A DNA stretch of 64,000 nucleotides from CAMPKL01 sp963805925 (GTDB lineage: Bacteria; Acidobacteriota; Terriglobia; Bryobacterales; UBA6623), in contig CAWDWB010000004.1 in NCBI GenBank assembly GCA_963805925.1, forward strand, positions 186,001 through 250,000, given 5' to 3'. Made by a program: the position numbers and the translations under genes. Below the pieces are notes generated by a model that was not told the DNA's origin, searched no databases, and saw only the letters and a list, made by a program, of their open reading frames with translations. Shown one piece after another: positions 33,678 to 43,454 of this stretch (within the stretch, counting starts at the first letter, position 1; the number at the start of each line of letters is the position of its first letter).

Positions 33678-34208
33678 ATGCGGCCTCATTCTATACCACC
33701 CCTCCCTTTTTTGTTGTCTGCAGCGATGCTGTTTGGCGGGGTCGCCTTCGCGCAAGATTTGTCCTCGACATCGAGGCGATTTGAGGGTGGCGGACCGGTG
33801 GATGTACCGACCTTAACGTCCAAGGCGAGCGTCATCGCCAGGGGCATCATCTCCGACGCTCAAGCGAAATGGATTGACCGGACGCTCTACACGGAATACA
33901 CGCTGCAGGTCCAAGAAACATTGAAAGGGACGGCACAGAGCACGCTGACGATGGCGGTGATGGGCGGATCGATGGGCAACGTCGAGTTGGTAATCCCCGG
34001 TGCGCCCAAGATCGAGACGGGCAACGAAGTGGTCTTCTTCGGCGAGCGCTTTGACGCCCAACAGAGCTTCAAGCCGGTCGGGGTCTTTGACGGAGTCGTG
34101 CAGGTGAAGCACGCGGCGGGGATCGGCGCAACGGTAGCTCCTCGCGGCAAGCCCGAAAGCTTAGCGGACTTCTTGGATGAAGTGCGCGGCCTAGGACGAA
34201 ATCGTTGA
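33678..34208 (+). CDS. Secreted protein of unknown function
   Basis: 176 residues from the ATG at 33678, chosen because 'ggag' lies seven bases upstream and a signal peptide starts there (LPFLLSAAMLFGGVAFAQ). The mature part is a compact beta-rich domain ('ASVIARGIISDAQAKWIDRT', 'TEYTLQVQETLKGT', 'GNEVVFFGERFDAQQSFKPV'), a pattern resembling NTF/OB-like secreted proteins that accompany metalloproteases; no named family is recognised with confidence. It lies 14 bases upstream of the giant metzincin gene and probably shares its transcript, so an inhibitor, chaperone or co-secreted role is possible (inference). Confidence 0.65.
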   Translation: MRPHSIPPLPFLLSAAMLFGGVAFAQDLSSTSRRFEGGGPVDVPTLTSKASVIARGIISDAQAKWIDRTLYTEYTLQVQETLKGTAQSTLTMAVMGGSMGNVELVIPGAPKIETGNEVVFFGERFDAQQSFKPVGVFDGVVQVKHAAGIGATVAPRGKPESLADFLDEVRGLGRNR

Positions 34209-34222
34209 TTTAGGAGCCGATC

Positions 34223-37200
34223 ATGAACCAACGAAAAAACATATTCGGTCTCATCTTCACGGCAGCGTCGATTCTGTTGTTCGTCTTGGCCTGGCGCCCA
34301 GCTGCGCTTGAGGCTGGCGACAACCTCGACTCGCCTGATTCCGTTCTCGAACAAATCTACGACTTGTATTGGGACGCTCGCGTCTATAGCGGCTTGAGCA
34401 CGTACCCCGACTCGATCAAGTGGTTTCATGACCCGACGGGCATGCCCGGCAGCCTGAATCAGGTGAGCTTCGAATCGACCGTTGAAGCGTCTTTCGACAC
34501 GTGGGAGGCGGTCGACGACGGCTTGAGCGAGGAACCGCTCGTTCCCCGAGTGTCGTTCGGGGGAGCCACGACAACGCTTTCCCCTGTACCAAGTCCCACG
34601 GCGCTGGACGGCATCAATGTAGTGAGTTGGATTGCCGATGGACCGAGCGGTTTGCTAGCCGTGACTCCCTGCTATAAACTTTCAGCGCCCACGACGACCG
34701 AACTGGACGGCTCGGGCAACACCGTCATGAACTTCAGCGGCGGAGTCTCGATGCCCTTCCCGGGGCCTGCCGGCGTTACCTATCCCAAAGGCATCCTTCT
34801 CGATTGCGGCATTCAATTTGACAGTGTCGATCCGTGGTCGACGTCGGGAGGTTCTGGATTCGACGTGCAATCGGTGGCGACCCACGAGATCGGTCATTTC
34901 CTTGGGCTCTCTCACTCGACGGTAGGTAATCTGACCGGCGTCAGCCCGCTGAGCGCGACGATGGTTCCCTTCGGCACGTCCGCCAATACCGACTTGCAGA
35001 GTCTGCAAGAAGACGACAAAGCTTCGCTTCTTCGCACTTACGCACGCAATGCGAATCCGACGGTGCCGCAGACCGTCGGCGGGCGGGGCGTGATTCAGTT
35101 CAATTTGAAGCAAGGGGGCGCTTGCGAACCGGCGTCCGGAGTGTCGGTTTGGGCTTACCGAACCTCCGAGGGTTTGCTCGGCGCCACGCGAATCGAGACT
35201 TTTAGCGGCTCGGAGTACCGCGTTGGCAATGGCGATGAACCCTACGACGGATCTGTCACATTGAATGTTCCGCCGTTGGCCGGCGGCGATTCCTACACGA
35301 TCTTCGCCCGAACGTTAGAGAACGACAACAGTGCTAGCGCCGGAGCGTTCTCGGCATACCGCTATAACTACACGACCATCAACTCGAACACTCTGGAGGC
35401 GGTTGGGCAAAGTCAGACGTTCAACAATTTGGCGATCGTCGGGCCTATCGCGGCTGGAGAGACCGTAGACCTGGGCACGATTGGAATCAGAGGCTGCTGG
35501 AATCCTGTCCCTGGGTCCGAGTTCGACCTATCCGGCGACAGTGTTGCGGCTCCGGCAGAGGCGATTCTGGGCGGGCAGATCGCTGTCGCCTCCAGCCTGA
35601 GCAACATTGGGTCGGCGACAACAGGACCGTTTGAAGCCGGCATCTACTTCTCGACGGATACGACGATCAACTCGGCTGACGTTTTCACGGGCTTCACATG
35701 CGGTTTTCCGGGCGGGCTGGCAAGCGGCGCGAGCACCTCCTGTGACGGCTCGGTGAGCGTCCCGTCCCTCATGCCCGGAACTTACTACGTTGGTCTGTTG
35801 GTCGACCGGAATAACGATGTCGGCGAAAGCGATGAGTCCAACAACGGCGTCGCGTCTCTGACGACCATCAACGTCATGTCCAATCCGCTGGACCCGCTTG
35901 TGAACGGCAGCTTTGAAACAGGCGACCTGAGCGGATGGACCGTCAAGGAGTTGGATCAGACCTCATCCAATCCGTTCCTGAAGCTGACCGTCGACGGAGC
36001 CGGCGTCGCTTACCCGGCTGAAACATTCGTCGCGTGGCCCTACATCCTGGACTACTTCAATAGCGCGCCAACGGACGGCCAATACGCCGTGTTGCATGAC
36101 TGGAACGGTAACGACACTTCGACGTCTAGTGTTCCCGACGTTAACCTGCGCGAGCTTTACCAAGACGTCACTCTCCCTGCGGAAGCGACGACGCTCGCCT
36201 TCGACTACCGCGCCGCATGGGAATTATTCCGGTTTGGCAATACGCTGCCCCGAACCTTCTCCGTGCGCATTGAACCAGCCGGAGGAGGCGCCGCGCTCAT
36301 TGACGAAGTAATCCTCGTGGCAGAGCTGGGCATCGAAGAGGACACGGACAACCCCAGCGGACCTCCAGGGCAGTCCTATCCTCCCGGCATTGTCGACATC
36401 AGCAGCGTGGCGGGCCGGGACGTGCGAATTAAGTTTGTCTGGGATGTACCCGAGCCAGGAACAGGCTTCGCGTTTTTCCAACTCGACAACATCCGCGTCA
36501 ATACTCTGGCCAACGAGGCGCCGGTCGTCTCTATGACTTCGCCTAGCGACGGAACTAGCGTCACCGTCGGCGACTCCATCGAATTCGCCGCTTCGGCAAG
36601 TGATGCAGAAGACGGCGACGTCAGCGCCAGCCTCGCGTGGTCTTCGGACATCGACGGCGACATCGGTTCGGGATCGACATTCTCATTCGCGGGATTGAGT
36701 GTCGGCCCGCACGTCATCACAGCGACTGCAACGGACTCAATGGGGCGGACTGGATCGAGTTCCGTCGCCGTCACGATTGACCCGCTGCCTAACACGGCGC
36801 CGGTCGTCTCCATTGCATCCCCGACTAACGGAGCGACGTTTACGTCCGGCGATTCGATTCTTTTCGCCGCAACCGCGACCGACGACCCGGACGGCAACAT
36901 TGGCGGCAGTCTCAGCTGGTCTTCCGATCTGGCCGGCGCGATCGGCTCGGGAGCGAGTTTCTCGACCAGCACTCTGGGCCCGGGAACCCACGTCATCACG
37001 GCTTCAGTAACTGATTCGGGCGGGCTACTCGGTTCGGACGTGGTCACAATTACAGTTAATCTGGCTCCGAATACTGCGCCGGTGGTCTCGATTACGTCGC
37101 CGGGCAACGGAGCGACCTTTACGGCAGGCGATTCGATTCTTGTTCGCCGCAACCGCGACCGACGATCCGGACGGCGACATTGGCGGCAGTCTCAGTTGGT

Positions 37201-38347
37201 CTTCCGACTTGGCAGGGGCAATCGGCTCAGGAGCCAGTTTCTCGACCGGCGCGCTAGGCATTGGAACCCACGTCATCACGGCTTCCGTGACCGATTCAGG
37301 AGGTCTGCCCGGTTCGGACTCGATCACAATCACCGTGGAAGCTGCTCCGCCGGTCAGTGATATCGTCAATCCCGCCACGTCAGACTTCGTCACAGCCAGG
37401 GGAACGATCGTCAACGGCAGCTACGCTGATACGGTCGTGTCAGACGGCTCAGTCGAGACGTTGCGCGAGACGCAAGTCGGCGGCAACCCGAGAAAAGCCA
37501 GAAGCCAACTGGATCACACCTGGACGTTCACGGTTCAACCAGGCAATAGCTACTCGTTCCACGCCTTGGCCAGCCGGCCAACGAATTCAGAAGGCGATAA
37601 CTTTGTCCTCGCTTACTCGCTGGACAATTCTTCCTTCACGACGATGGCGACCGTGAATTCGAATCTCATGACCGAGTACCAATACGATTTCCCAGGAAGC
37701 GTAGCCGGCACGGTCTACGTCCGGATTCAAGATACGGACAACACGCAAGGAAACGCTCAACTCGATGAAGTGAGCATCGACTGGATGGCCATCATCTCGC
37801 TCGCGGGACCAGGCGGGAACTCGGCTCCCAACGTGTCGATCACAGCGCCGGCAAACGGAACCAGTGAGACGGACGGGGCCTCCATCGACTTTACGGGCAC
37901 GGCCACAGACTCACCTGACGGGGATCTGTCGGCGAGCCTCGCTTGGACGTCGAGCATCGACGGGCCGCTCGGCACTGGAGCGAGCATCACTGTGGGCCTG
38001 AGTGTAGGTACGCACACGATCACCGCTTCGGTAACCGATAGCGGCGGTCTGACCGGCAGCGCAGCCATCACGGTAACCGTCAATCCGGAGGGCGGCGGCA
38101 GCCCGATTACCCTGTCGGCGAGCGGATATAAGGTCAAGGGAGTCCAAACGGTTGACTTGAACTGGTCTGGCGCGACGCCTGTTGACGTTTACCTCGACGG
38201 CGGGCGCTCCCGCTCATAAGTTCAGTGAGCGGAAGCGCCTACACGGACGACCTCGGCGTCAAGGGCGGCGGCCAAACCTACGTCTATCAGGTTTGCGCAG
38301 CGGGAGGCACGACCAACTGCTCCAACACGACGACTGTGTCGTTCTAG
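34223..38347 (+). CDS. Large secreted metzincin-like protease with CARDB and PKD/Ig-like repeats; two compensating frameshifts
   Basis: About 1374 residues. Signal peptide (LIFTAASILLFVLAWRPAAL), then a matrixin-like domain with zinc motif HEIGHFLGLSH (His221, Glu222, His225, His231) and a likely Met-turn 'LSATMVPFG'. Next: a CARDB-type domain ('GLLVDRNNDVGESDESNN'), a 'NGSFETGDLSGWTVKE' jelly-roll domain, three PKD-like repeats, a sugar-binding-like domain ('ARGTIVNGSYADTVVSDG'), a fourth PKD-like repeat and an Fn3-like end finishing 'NCSNTTTVSF'. An extra G at 37142, evident by comparison with the previous repeat, and a missing G near 38201-38206 shift the frame and restore it; total length is exactly divisible by three. 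Probably a surface or secreted degradative enzyme. Confidence 0.82.
36798..37350 (+). repeat. Two ~275-bp tandem PKD-repeat coding units
   Basis: Units at about 36798-37075 and 37076-37350 are closely similar, both containing 'ggcgattcgattctt' and 'gtctcagttggtcttccga'-like blocks; a more diverged unit precedes at about 36520-36790 and another follows near 37825-38090. They arose by internal duplication. The second unit carries the extra G at 37142 that breaks the frame. Confidence 0.8.
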
Positions 38348-38697
38348 GGTTCTACGGCGGGCCTGCGGCGCCTCGGCAAGCTGGCAACGATGAGTTGATA
38401 GGAGTGATCCATCAATTCTTCCAACTGCCGCGGGGCCAATTCGCCGTCCAGAATCACTGTGTTCCAGTGCTTCTTGTTCATGTGGTACCCGGGAATGACC
38501 GAGGCGAATGACTCGCGCAGTTCGACCGCACGGGACGGTTCGCACTTGAGGTTGACCCTGACTGGCGTCTCTTCATAGGCCAATATCGCAAAGATCTTGC
38601 CGCCGACGCGGAACACCATGTGTTCGGGTCCGAACGGGAAATCCTCAACCGCTCCCGGAAGGCCGAGCAGATAGTCGCGCACTCGATCGAATTGCAT
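38344..38697 (-). CDS. MmcQ/YjbR family protein
   Basis: 117 residues with the YjbR-type fold: start 'MQFDRVRDYLLGLPGAVEDF', 'PEHMVFRVGGKIFAILAYEE', 'VRVNLKCEPSRAVELRESF' and the characteristic 'VIPGYHMNKKHWNTVILDG'. The family is CyaY-like with proposed DNA binding; no firm function is known. The gene converges on the metzincin gene with a four-base overlap of stop codons. Confidence 0.9.
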   Translation of the reverse strand: MQFDRVRDYLLGLPGAVEDFPFGPEHMVFRVGGKIFAILAYEETPVRVNLKCEPSRAVELRESFASVIPGYHMNKKHWNTVILDGELAPRQLEELMDHSYQLIVASLPRRRRPAVEP

Positions 38698-38737
38698 GAT
38701 GGTCTGAGACCCCGGATGCTAGCATGGACGCTTCCCC

Positions 38738-39157
38738 ATGCAGCAATTCTTGGGTCAAATCAGCGTCCAGACACAGGGTAAGGGTCTTTACGAGTTCACC
38801 CGTGAGGTCCAGTCGTGGGTGCGCGGGCACGGCGCCGGCGATGGGCTGCTGACGCTGTTCATTCGCCACACCTCCGCTTCGCTGACCATCCAGGAGAACG
38901 CCGATCCGGACGTCATCCGCGACTTGGAAGCCTACTTTTCACGGTTGGTTCCGGAGAATGACCCCCTCTACATCCACACGATGGAAGGTCCGGATGACAT
39001 GCCGGCGCACGTCCGGACTGCGCTCACCCAGACGCATCTGAGCATCCCCGTCCACCAGGGCGAGCTGGCCTTGGGGACTTGGCAGGGCATCTACGTATTC
39101 GAGCATCGCCGCCGCCCTCACCGTAGAACGATTTCGCTCCATCTGCTCTCGGACTGA
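38738..39157 (+). CDS. YjbQ family protein (UPF0047)
   Basis: 139 residues matching the compact UPF0047/YjbQ barrel: 'GLLTLFIRHTSASLTIQENA', 'DPDVIRDLEAYFSRLVP', 'HTMEGPDDMPAHVRTALTQT', 'SIPVHQGELALGTWQGIYVF' and 'EHRRRPHRRTISLHLLSD'. E. coli YjbQ has weak thiamine-phosphate synthase activity; the physiological role is unclear. It is transcribed divergently from the YjbR-like gene with 40 bases between. It appears monocistronic; a small hairpin (cagggc/gccctg, about 39178-39194) follows. Confidence 0.93.
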   Translation: MQQFLGQISVQTQGKGLYEFTREVQSWVRGHGAGDGLLTLFIRHTSASLTIQENADPDVIRDLEAYFSRLVPENDPLYIHTMEGPDDMPAHVRTALTQTHLSIPVHQGELALGTWQGIYVFEHRRRPHRRTISLHLLSD

Positions 39158-39266
39158 GTCCGAAAATATTTCTCCGGCAGGGCCCTTTGCCCTGTCACCT
39201 TTGTCCGGCGCTTACGCCTGAACATTGGGCCACTGTCGGCCCACTGAGGGTTTCAGGAGTATGACG

Positions 39267-39647
39267 ATGAGAATATTGTCACTATTGGCCGGCGTCTGCA
39301 TGATGGCAGCAACATTGGCAGCCGCCGGAATTGACGGCAAGTGGGAAGCGACGGTCCAAAGCCCTCGCGGCGAACAACAGTATGCCTTCATGTTCAAGGC
39401 GGAGGGCGAAAGCCTGACCGGCACGGTGACCGGCGGCCGCGGCGGCGAGTCGGCGATCATGGACGGGATGATCCATGGCGACACGATCATGTTTAAGCAG
39501 CACATGTCGTTCGGCGACCGCGAAATCACCTTCGAGTACAGCGGTAAGGTTGCCGGGGACTCTATCGAGATGATCCGCAAGGCCGCAGGCGGTCCCGGCG
39601 GCGGACCGGGTCGAGAAATGACCTTCACGGCCATTCGCGCCAAGTAG
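39267..39647 (+). CDS. Small secreted lipocalin-like protein of unknown function
   Basis: 126 residues from the ATG at 39267, which has 'aggag' seven bases upstream; an ATG six bases earlier is too close to it. Signal peptide (RILSLLAGVCMMAATLAAAG), then 'IDGKWEATVQSPRGEQQYAF' and repeating beta strands ('GESLTGTVTGGRGGESAIMD', 'ITFEYSGKVAGDSIEMIRKA') as in small acidobacterial beta-barrel proteins. Gly-rich 'GGPGGGPGRE' near the end. Function unknown. It converges on the next gene with one base between. Confidence 0.7.
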   Translation: MRILSLLAGVCMMAATLAAAGIDGKWEATVQSPRGEQQYAFMFKAEGESLTGTVTGGRGGESAIMDGMIHGDTIMFKQHMSFGDREITFEYSGKVAGDSIEMIRKAAGGPGGGPGREMTFTAIRAK

Positions 39648-39648
39648 T

Positions 39649-40521
39649 TTACGGCTCGGGGACAGGCGCCGGCGCTTGCTCCCCGAGTAACTCATCCAAC
39701 TCTTTCAATTTCTCGGCCATCGTCCCGGCGTCGATTCTCAAACTCGGCGGGCCTATGTGGATATGGGGGCCAGTCGCTTGGCCTGGCACCGCACTGCGAA
39801 AGGCGATGTACGGGATACCCCGCTCCTCCAGCAATGACATCAGAAACAGACCTTCGACATCGTCCGGGTGCACGGCGACGTCGTAACGCCCGGTATGATC
39901 GAAGCCCATGGAGAGGTGCAGGTCCGTGCTGCCCGCGGCGCTGATGGGCAGCGCCTTGCCGAACTCCTCGAAGTATTCAGCGTCGATTTCGAGAATGTCG
40001 GCATCCCATTGGCCGGGTTCTCCTTCCGACTGAATCGCCAACTCATCGTCAATCAGTTCGTCCAGATGACTTTCTGCGGAGACGATTCTAGCCTGCTCTT
40101 CCACGAGACGGGCCCGAGTCGTAGCCAGGTCCAACTGCTTATCGACAAAGGCTAGCCGGTCACGAAAAGCGACAAGGCTGTTCGGAGGCGCCGCGCCCGC
40201 CGAAATGAGGTCCTGCTGATGCTTCAGCTCCTCGATTCCCATCTTCTGCAGTTCCGCCGCGGCCTTAAGGAGTTCCGTAGTCTGGTCAGGCAGCAGATCC
40301 GGCTTTTGCAACATATCGCGTACGAACGCCTCTAGCCGGACCCGGTTCGCTTCTTGCTGAGCCTTTGCCATCTGAGCAGGCGGGATGACCCCCGCTTCCA
40401 CCAGGGCGCGCAGCCGTTCGATCTCCGGATTACGGGGTGCGGGCGCCGGCTCGGCGGTCTGGGCGAGCAAGGATGCGCCGAACAACAACCCAATCGTCGC
40501 CATCTTGCAACACTTGCGCAT
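39649..40521 (-). CDS. Secreted M15-like peptidase or related protein
   Basis: 290 residues: signal peptide (MATIGLLFGASLLAQTAEP), a long helical and coiled-coil middle (~30-160), then a C-terminal domain with 'LHLSMGFDHTGRYDVAVHPD' and 'GQATGPHIHIGPPSLRI'. His..Asp and a distal His-x-His in this order are the zinc ligand pattern of M15 peptidoglycan peptidases, though the catalytic Glu/His arrangement cannot be confirmed by eye. A cell-wall role is therefore tentative. Start may be ATG at 40521 or at 'MATIG' six codons later. It is divergent from rsfS. Confidence 0.5.
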   Translation of the reverse strand: MRKCCKMATIGLLFGASLLAQTAEPAPAPRNPEIERLRALVEAGVIPPAQMAKAQQEANRVRLEAFVRDMLQKPDLLPDQTTELLKAAAELQKMGIEELKHQQDLISAGAAPPNSLVAFRDRLAFVDKQLDLATTRARLVEEQARIVSAESHLDELIDDELAIQSEGEPGQWDADILEIDAEYFEEFGKALPISAAGSTDLHLSMGFDHTGRYDVAVHPDDVEGLFLMSLLEERGIPYIAFRSAVPGQATGPHIHIGPPSLRIDAGTMAEKLKELDELLGEQAPAPVPEP

Positions 40522-40597
40522 CCGGACATCATTGTAAGATGAGGGAACGCGGCTCGGTTGCGCCTAGCGACCGGCAGCGCCTGAAGTTTTTCTAACT

Positions 40598-40939
40598 ATG
40601 GAAGATTGGGAAGCGGCGGCCCAAGCGGCCCTCGAAAAGAAGGCTGAAAACGTCGTCCTCCTCGACATCGGTAAGGTCAGTTCGCTGACGGGACACTTTG
40701 TGGTTGCTACAGGAACGACTAACCGCCAGACTCAAGCGATCGCAGACGGGATCCGCGACGACTTGCGCGAGCGCGGAGTGCGACCCTTGGGCGTCGAAGG
40801 GATGAACCAGGGCGAATGGATCCTGATGGACTACGGCGACTTCTTGGTCCACATCTTCACGCCGGAGAAGCGCGGATTCTATGACCTGGAGCGACTGTGG
40901 AGCAATGCGCCCCGCACGACGGTTTCCGAAGCGGCCTGA
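40598..40939 (+). CDS. rsfS: Ribosome silencing factor RsfS
   Basis: 113 residues of the RsfS/Iojap family: 'KKAENVVLLDIGKVSSLTGH', 'FVVATGTTNRQTQAIADGI', 'GVEGMNQGEWILMDYGDFLV' and 'HIFTPEKRGFYDLERLW'. It binds L14 of the large subunit and blocks subunit joining in starvation. It is followed nine bases later by rlmH, a common pairing in bacteria. Confidence 0.96.
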   Translation: MEDWEAAAQAALEKKAENVVLLDIGKVSSLTGHFVVATGTTNRQTQAIADGIRDDLRERGVRPLGVEGMNQGEWILMDYGDFLVHIFTPEKRGFYDLERLWSNAPRTTVSEAA

Positions 40940-40948
40940 GGCTGCGGT

Positions 40949-41353
40949 TTGAAGCTTCAAGTTTTCTACATAGGCAAGCCGCGCAGCCGTCCTCTCAACG
41001 AAGCTGGAGCCGAGTACGTCAAACGTCTCGGTCGGTACTGCCGCCTTGAGATGGCCGAGCTCAAGGCCGAAGCCTCCGTCGAAGACAATCCCAAGGTCTT
41101 GCATATCGCTCTCGATCCCGAGGGCGAGTCGTTGTCATCGGAGGGATTGGCGCGCTTGATTGAGTCCGCCGGTCAGGACGTCGCCTTCTACATCGGCGGC
41201 GCGGACGGGTTCTCGCCGAAGTTCAAGAAGTCAGCGGATCGCTTGCTGTCTCTGTCAAAGATGACCTTGCCGCACGAACTGGCGCGTGTGATGCTGCTTG
41301 AGCAGCTTTACCGCGCGTTCACGATCCTGGGCGGTCACCCCTACGCGAAGTAG
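40949..41353 (+). CDS. rlmH: 23S rRNA pseudouridine-1915 N3-methyltransferase RlmH
   Basis: 134 residues of the SPOUT family: start 'LQVFYIGKPRSRPLNEAGAE' , 'EYVKRLGRYCRLEMAELKAE', the SAM-binding trefoil 'DVAFYIGGADGFSP', 'LSKMTLPHELARVMLLEQLY' and terminal 'RAFTILGGHPYAK'. It methylates the pseudouridine at 1915 of 23S rRNA. The start is TTG, conserved by position. Its last 35 bases overlap the convergent radical SAM gene. Confidence 0.96.
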   Translation: MKLQVFYIGKPRSRPLNEAGAEYVKRLGRYCRLEMAELKAEASVEDNPKVLHIALDPEGESLSSEGLARLIESAGQDVAFYIGGADGFSPKFKKSADRLLSLSKMTLPHELARVMLLEQLYRAFTILGGHPYAK

Positions 41354-42443
41354 CAGCCTGGAGGCCGATCTTGGCCGTTTCTTTCAAGCTGTAGATCGTC
41401 GACGAGTAATGCCCGCACTCGTGCGTACAAAAGCAGCCGTTGGCCGCTTGTGCCGCTATTTCTTGGGCACCCTCAGAGAACCACAGTTTGCTGAAGTCGT
41501 AGTCCACGTCGCGTAGATTGCCGATGACCGAGTTCTTGATCTCGCACTCGACGACATCGCCGTAGGAGTAGATCACCGCGGCCAAGCGCCCGGAGACGCA
41601 AGAGAATTGCGGTTTCTGTTCAAGCACCGTTCGCTCGACGGTCTCGCGGATGCGCTGATCGAGCAAGTGGTTCGCGCTGGAATACGAGGACGGCCCGGAA
41701 GGAGCCAGAACACCGTCGGCCCAATCACGTTCGAGACGTTCACGCAGGCGGCGATAGGACTCGGGATCGACCTCGGTTTGGCTTGGGTCGAGCGGATGTC
41801 CCCGGCACCAGTTGTAAGAAGTTCCATCCGGTTCGAAGATGCGCTTCAATCCCTCGTGTATGTCGATGATCTGTTGCTGGTTGTCGCGCATGACGGTGGT
41901 CAGTGTATGTACGATGAGATTTGGAAAGCGTTGGCGCAGCGGTCGAATCGCTTCGGCGGTGCGCAGCATCCTTCTCCACGCCCCTTCTCTGCCCCGTATG
42001 CGGTCGTACTCGTCCGGATCGATGTGATCGACGCTCAGGTTGAGATGAAACCGCAGACGCGGCGCGGCGGCCAGCACCTTCTCAAGAGTCTCGACGACCC
42101 GTTCGGTGTGCTGACCATTCGTCGGCGTATAGACGTTCGTCGTATCGTTCAGCCGCGCGGCGGCCAGAACGATATCGCCCAGATCGGGCCGCAGAAAGGG
42201 CTCTCCGCCGCCGAGGAAGAGGTTGTAGATCTCGCCCATCGAGCCCAGCGTGCGCTCAAATTCTTCGAGCGTGAAGTCGCGGTTGGGCTTGGGGTTCAGT
42301 TGATCCCAATAAAAGCAATGGACGCACTTCTCGTCGCACCGCGTCGTGACGTAGAGAGTGACGAACGGCGGCGAAACGCGGCGGCCAAAGGTGGTCTTGG
42401 CCTTGATGCGCAGCAGGTGCGGTAGGTAGGGACGAGGCTTCAC
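41319..42443 (-). CDS. Radical SAM protein with C-terminal SPASM-like cysteines
   Basis: 374 residues. The radical SAM cluster motif CDEKCVHC (Cys36, Cys40, Cys43) is followed by 'NLFLGGGEPFLRPDLGDIVL' (SAM-binding GGE) and a TIM-barrel body. The C-terminal part has further cysteines, 'QFSCVSGR', 'GDVVECEIKNSVIGNLRD' and 'NGCFCTHECGHYS', the pattern of an auxiliary-cluster (SPASM/twitch) domain found in peptide- or sugar-modifying enzymes. No precursor peptide gene is visible nearby, so the substrate is unknown. It overlaps rlmH tail-to-tail by 35 bases. Confidence 0.85.
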   Translation of the reverse strand: MKPRPYLPHLLRIKAKTTFGRRVSPPFVTLYVTTRCDEKCVHCFYWDQLNPKPNRDFTLEEFERTLGSMGEIYNLFLGGGEPFLRPDLGDIVLAAARLNDTTNVYTPTNGQHTERVVETLEKVLAAAPRLRFHLNLSVDHIDPDEYDRIRGREGAWRRMLRTAEAIRPLRQRFPNLIVHTLTTVMRDNQQQIIDIHEGLKRIFEPDGTSYNWCRGHPLDPSQTEVDPESYRRLRERLERDWADGVLAPSGPSSYSSANHLLDQRIRETVERTVLEQKPQFSCVSGRLAAVIYSYGDVVECEIKNSVIGNLRDVDYDFSKLWFSEGAQEIAAQAANGCFCTHECGHYSSTIYSLKETAKIGLQAATSRRGDRPGS

Positions 42444-42469
42444 GAGGGGCTGCCGACCAGGATAGCGCC

Positions 42470-43225
42470 CTAATCAAAAATGGCGTCGAGCAAGGCAGCC
42501 AGTCGAACGCCCGCCTGCAGCAGCCGTTCCTCAACCACCGGACCCGCTTCGCGCAAATAGGCGCGGCCAAGCCCCGTGCCCCGCATGTTGTAGACGAGCG
42601 GCCGCAGCGCCATCGATTCCTCGACCCAGGTCATCGGACCGTCCTGACGCCAAGCCTCGACTTCATCCGCCGGGCGAGACTTCAGCTCTCGGCCAAGACT
42701 CTGGGGACTCAGGCGCAGCCGGGAAATCACTTCCGAATCCCAAACCCGATGCAGGTTAGAAGGCTTGCCGAACCAACTGACGCGGATCTCGTTCCCGCCC
42801 CGATCGGAAGCTCGCCCCACATGCAGCGGCTGATGGACATCGCCGACAAAGTGCGCAATGAACTTCAGGGCCGCAACCTTGTCTTCACGAGAAGCCTCTC
42901 CGTAGCGCAGCACGGCGACAAAACGCTCTAGCGCCTCGACGACGTCGCCGTCGCGGCTACGCCGCATGCGGTCATAAGCCTGACCATCAGGGATGTTGAC
43001 GTAGTGCCACGGCTCCGACATGCGCCACTGGGGTTCTGAGCGGACCTCATCGGCCCACAGCGACGCCTCTGCCAGCGATTCATCCCCGAGCAGGCCACGA
43101 ATGGCTTGGCGCGCGTTCGCACTCAGCCGCTCCTCCGCGATCTGACCCACCGCGCGATGTCCAATTGGCCCCCAGGCCAGGGCTGGCGCGGCAGCCAAAA
43201 GCAATGAGGCAAGTACGATACGCAT
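42470..43225 (-). CDS. Secreted S1/P1-type zinc nuclease
   Basis: 251 residues. The signal peptide (VLASLLLAAAPALA) is followed at once by 'WGPIGHRAVGQIAEERL', giving the N-terminal Trp that coordinates zinc in this family. Other ligands lie in 'WADEV', 'PWHYVNIPDG', 'FIAHFVGDVHQPLHVG' and 'NLHRVWDSEV'. The enzyme cleaves single-stranded DNA and RNA and removes 3' phosphates outside the cytoplasm, helping nucleotide scavenging. It begins directly after the stop of the glutaredoxin-like gene, with no gap. Confidence 0.92.
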   Translation of the reverse strand: MRIVLASLLLAAAPALAWGPIGHRAVGQIAEERLSANARQAIRGLLGDESLAEASLWADEVRSEPQWRMSEPWHYVNIPDGQAYDRMRRSRDGDVVEALERFVAVLRYGEASREDKVAALKFIAHFVGDVHQPLHVGRASDRGGNEIRVSWFGKPSNLHRVWDSEVISRLRLSPQSLGRELKSRPADEVEAWRQDGPMTWVEESMALRPLVYNMRGTGLGRAYLREAGPVVEERLLQAGVRLAALLDAIFD

Positions 43226-43426
43226 CTAGGAGTCTAGGCGGTGTTTCGCGAGCACAGTCCCGTCTGGAAGGACTGCGACGGGAATGTCGGAGCCGTAGGC
43301 CTGCTTGAGTTTCGCGTCGCTATCGATGTTGACTTCACGCAACTGGTAGCCGCGCTTTAGCAATTCGCGTTTCATCTTTTCGCACAAGCCGCAGCGAGGT
43401 CGCGTGTAGAGAGTCGCTTCAAGCAT
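43226..43426 (-). CDS. Glutaredoxin-like protein
   Basis: 66 residues from the ATG at 43426; the longer open frame upstream is antisense-like noise inside the cytochrome gene. 'LEATLYTRPRCGLCEKMKRE' carries a CxxC redox motif (Cys12, Cys15), then 'YQLREVNIDSDAKLKQAYGS' and the cis-Pro loop 'DIPVAVL'. It fits the short glutaredoxin family DUF836, presumed thiol-disulfide exchange. It abuts the nuclease gene. Confidence 0.85.
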   Translation of the reverse strand: MLEATLYTRPRCGLCEKMKRELLKRGYQLREVNIDSDAKLKQAYGSDIPVAVLPDGTVLAKHRLDS

Positions 43427-43454
43427 TCGTTCCGAGCATACCAGTCGACTTGCG

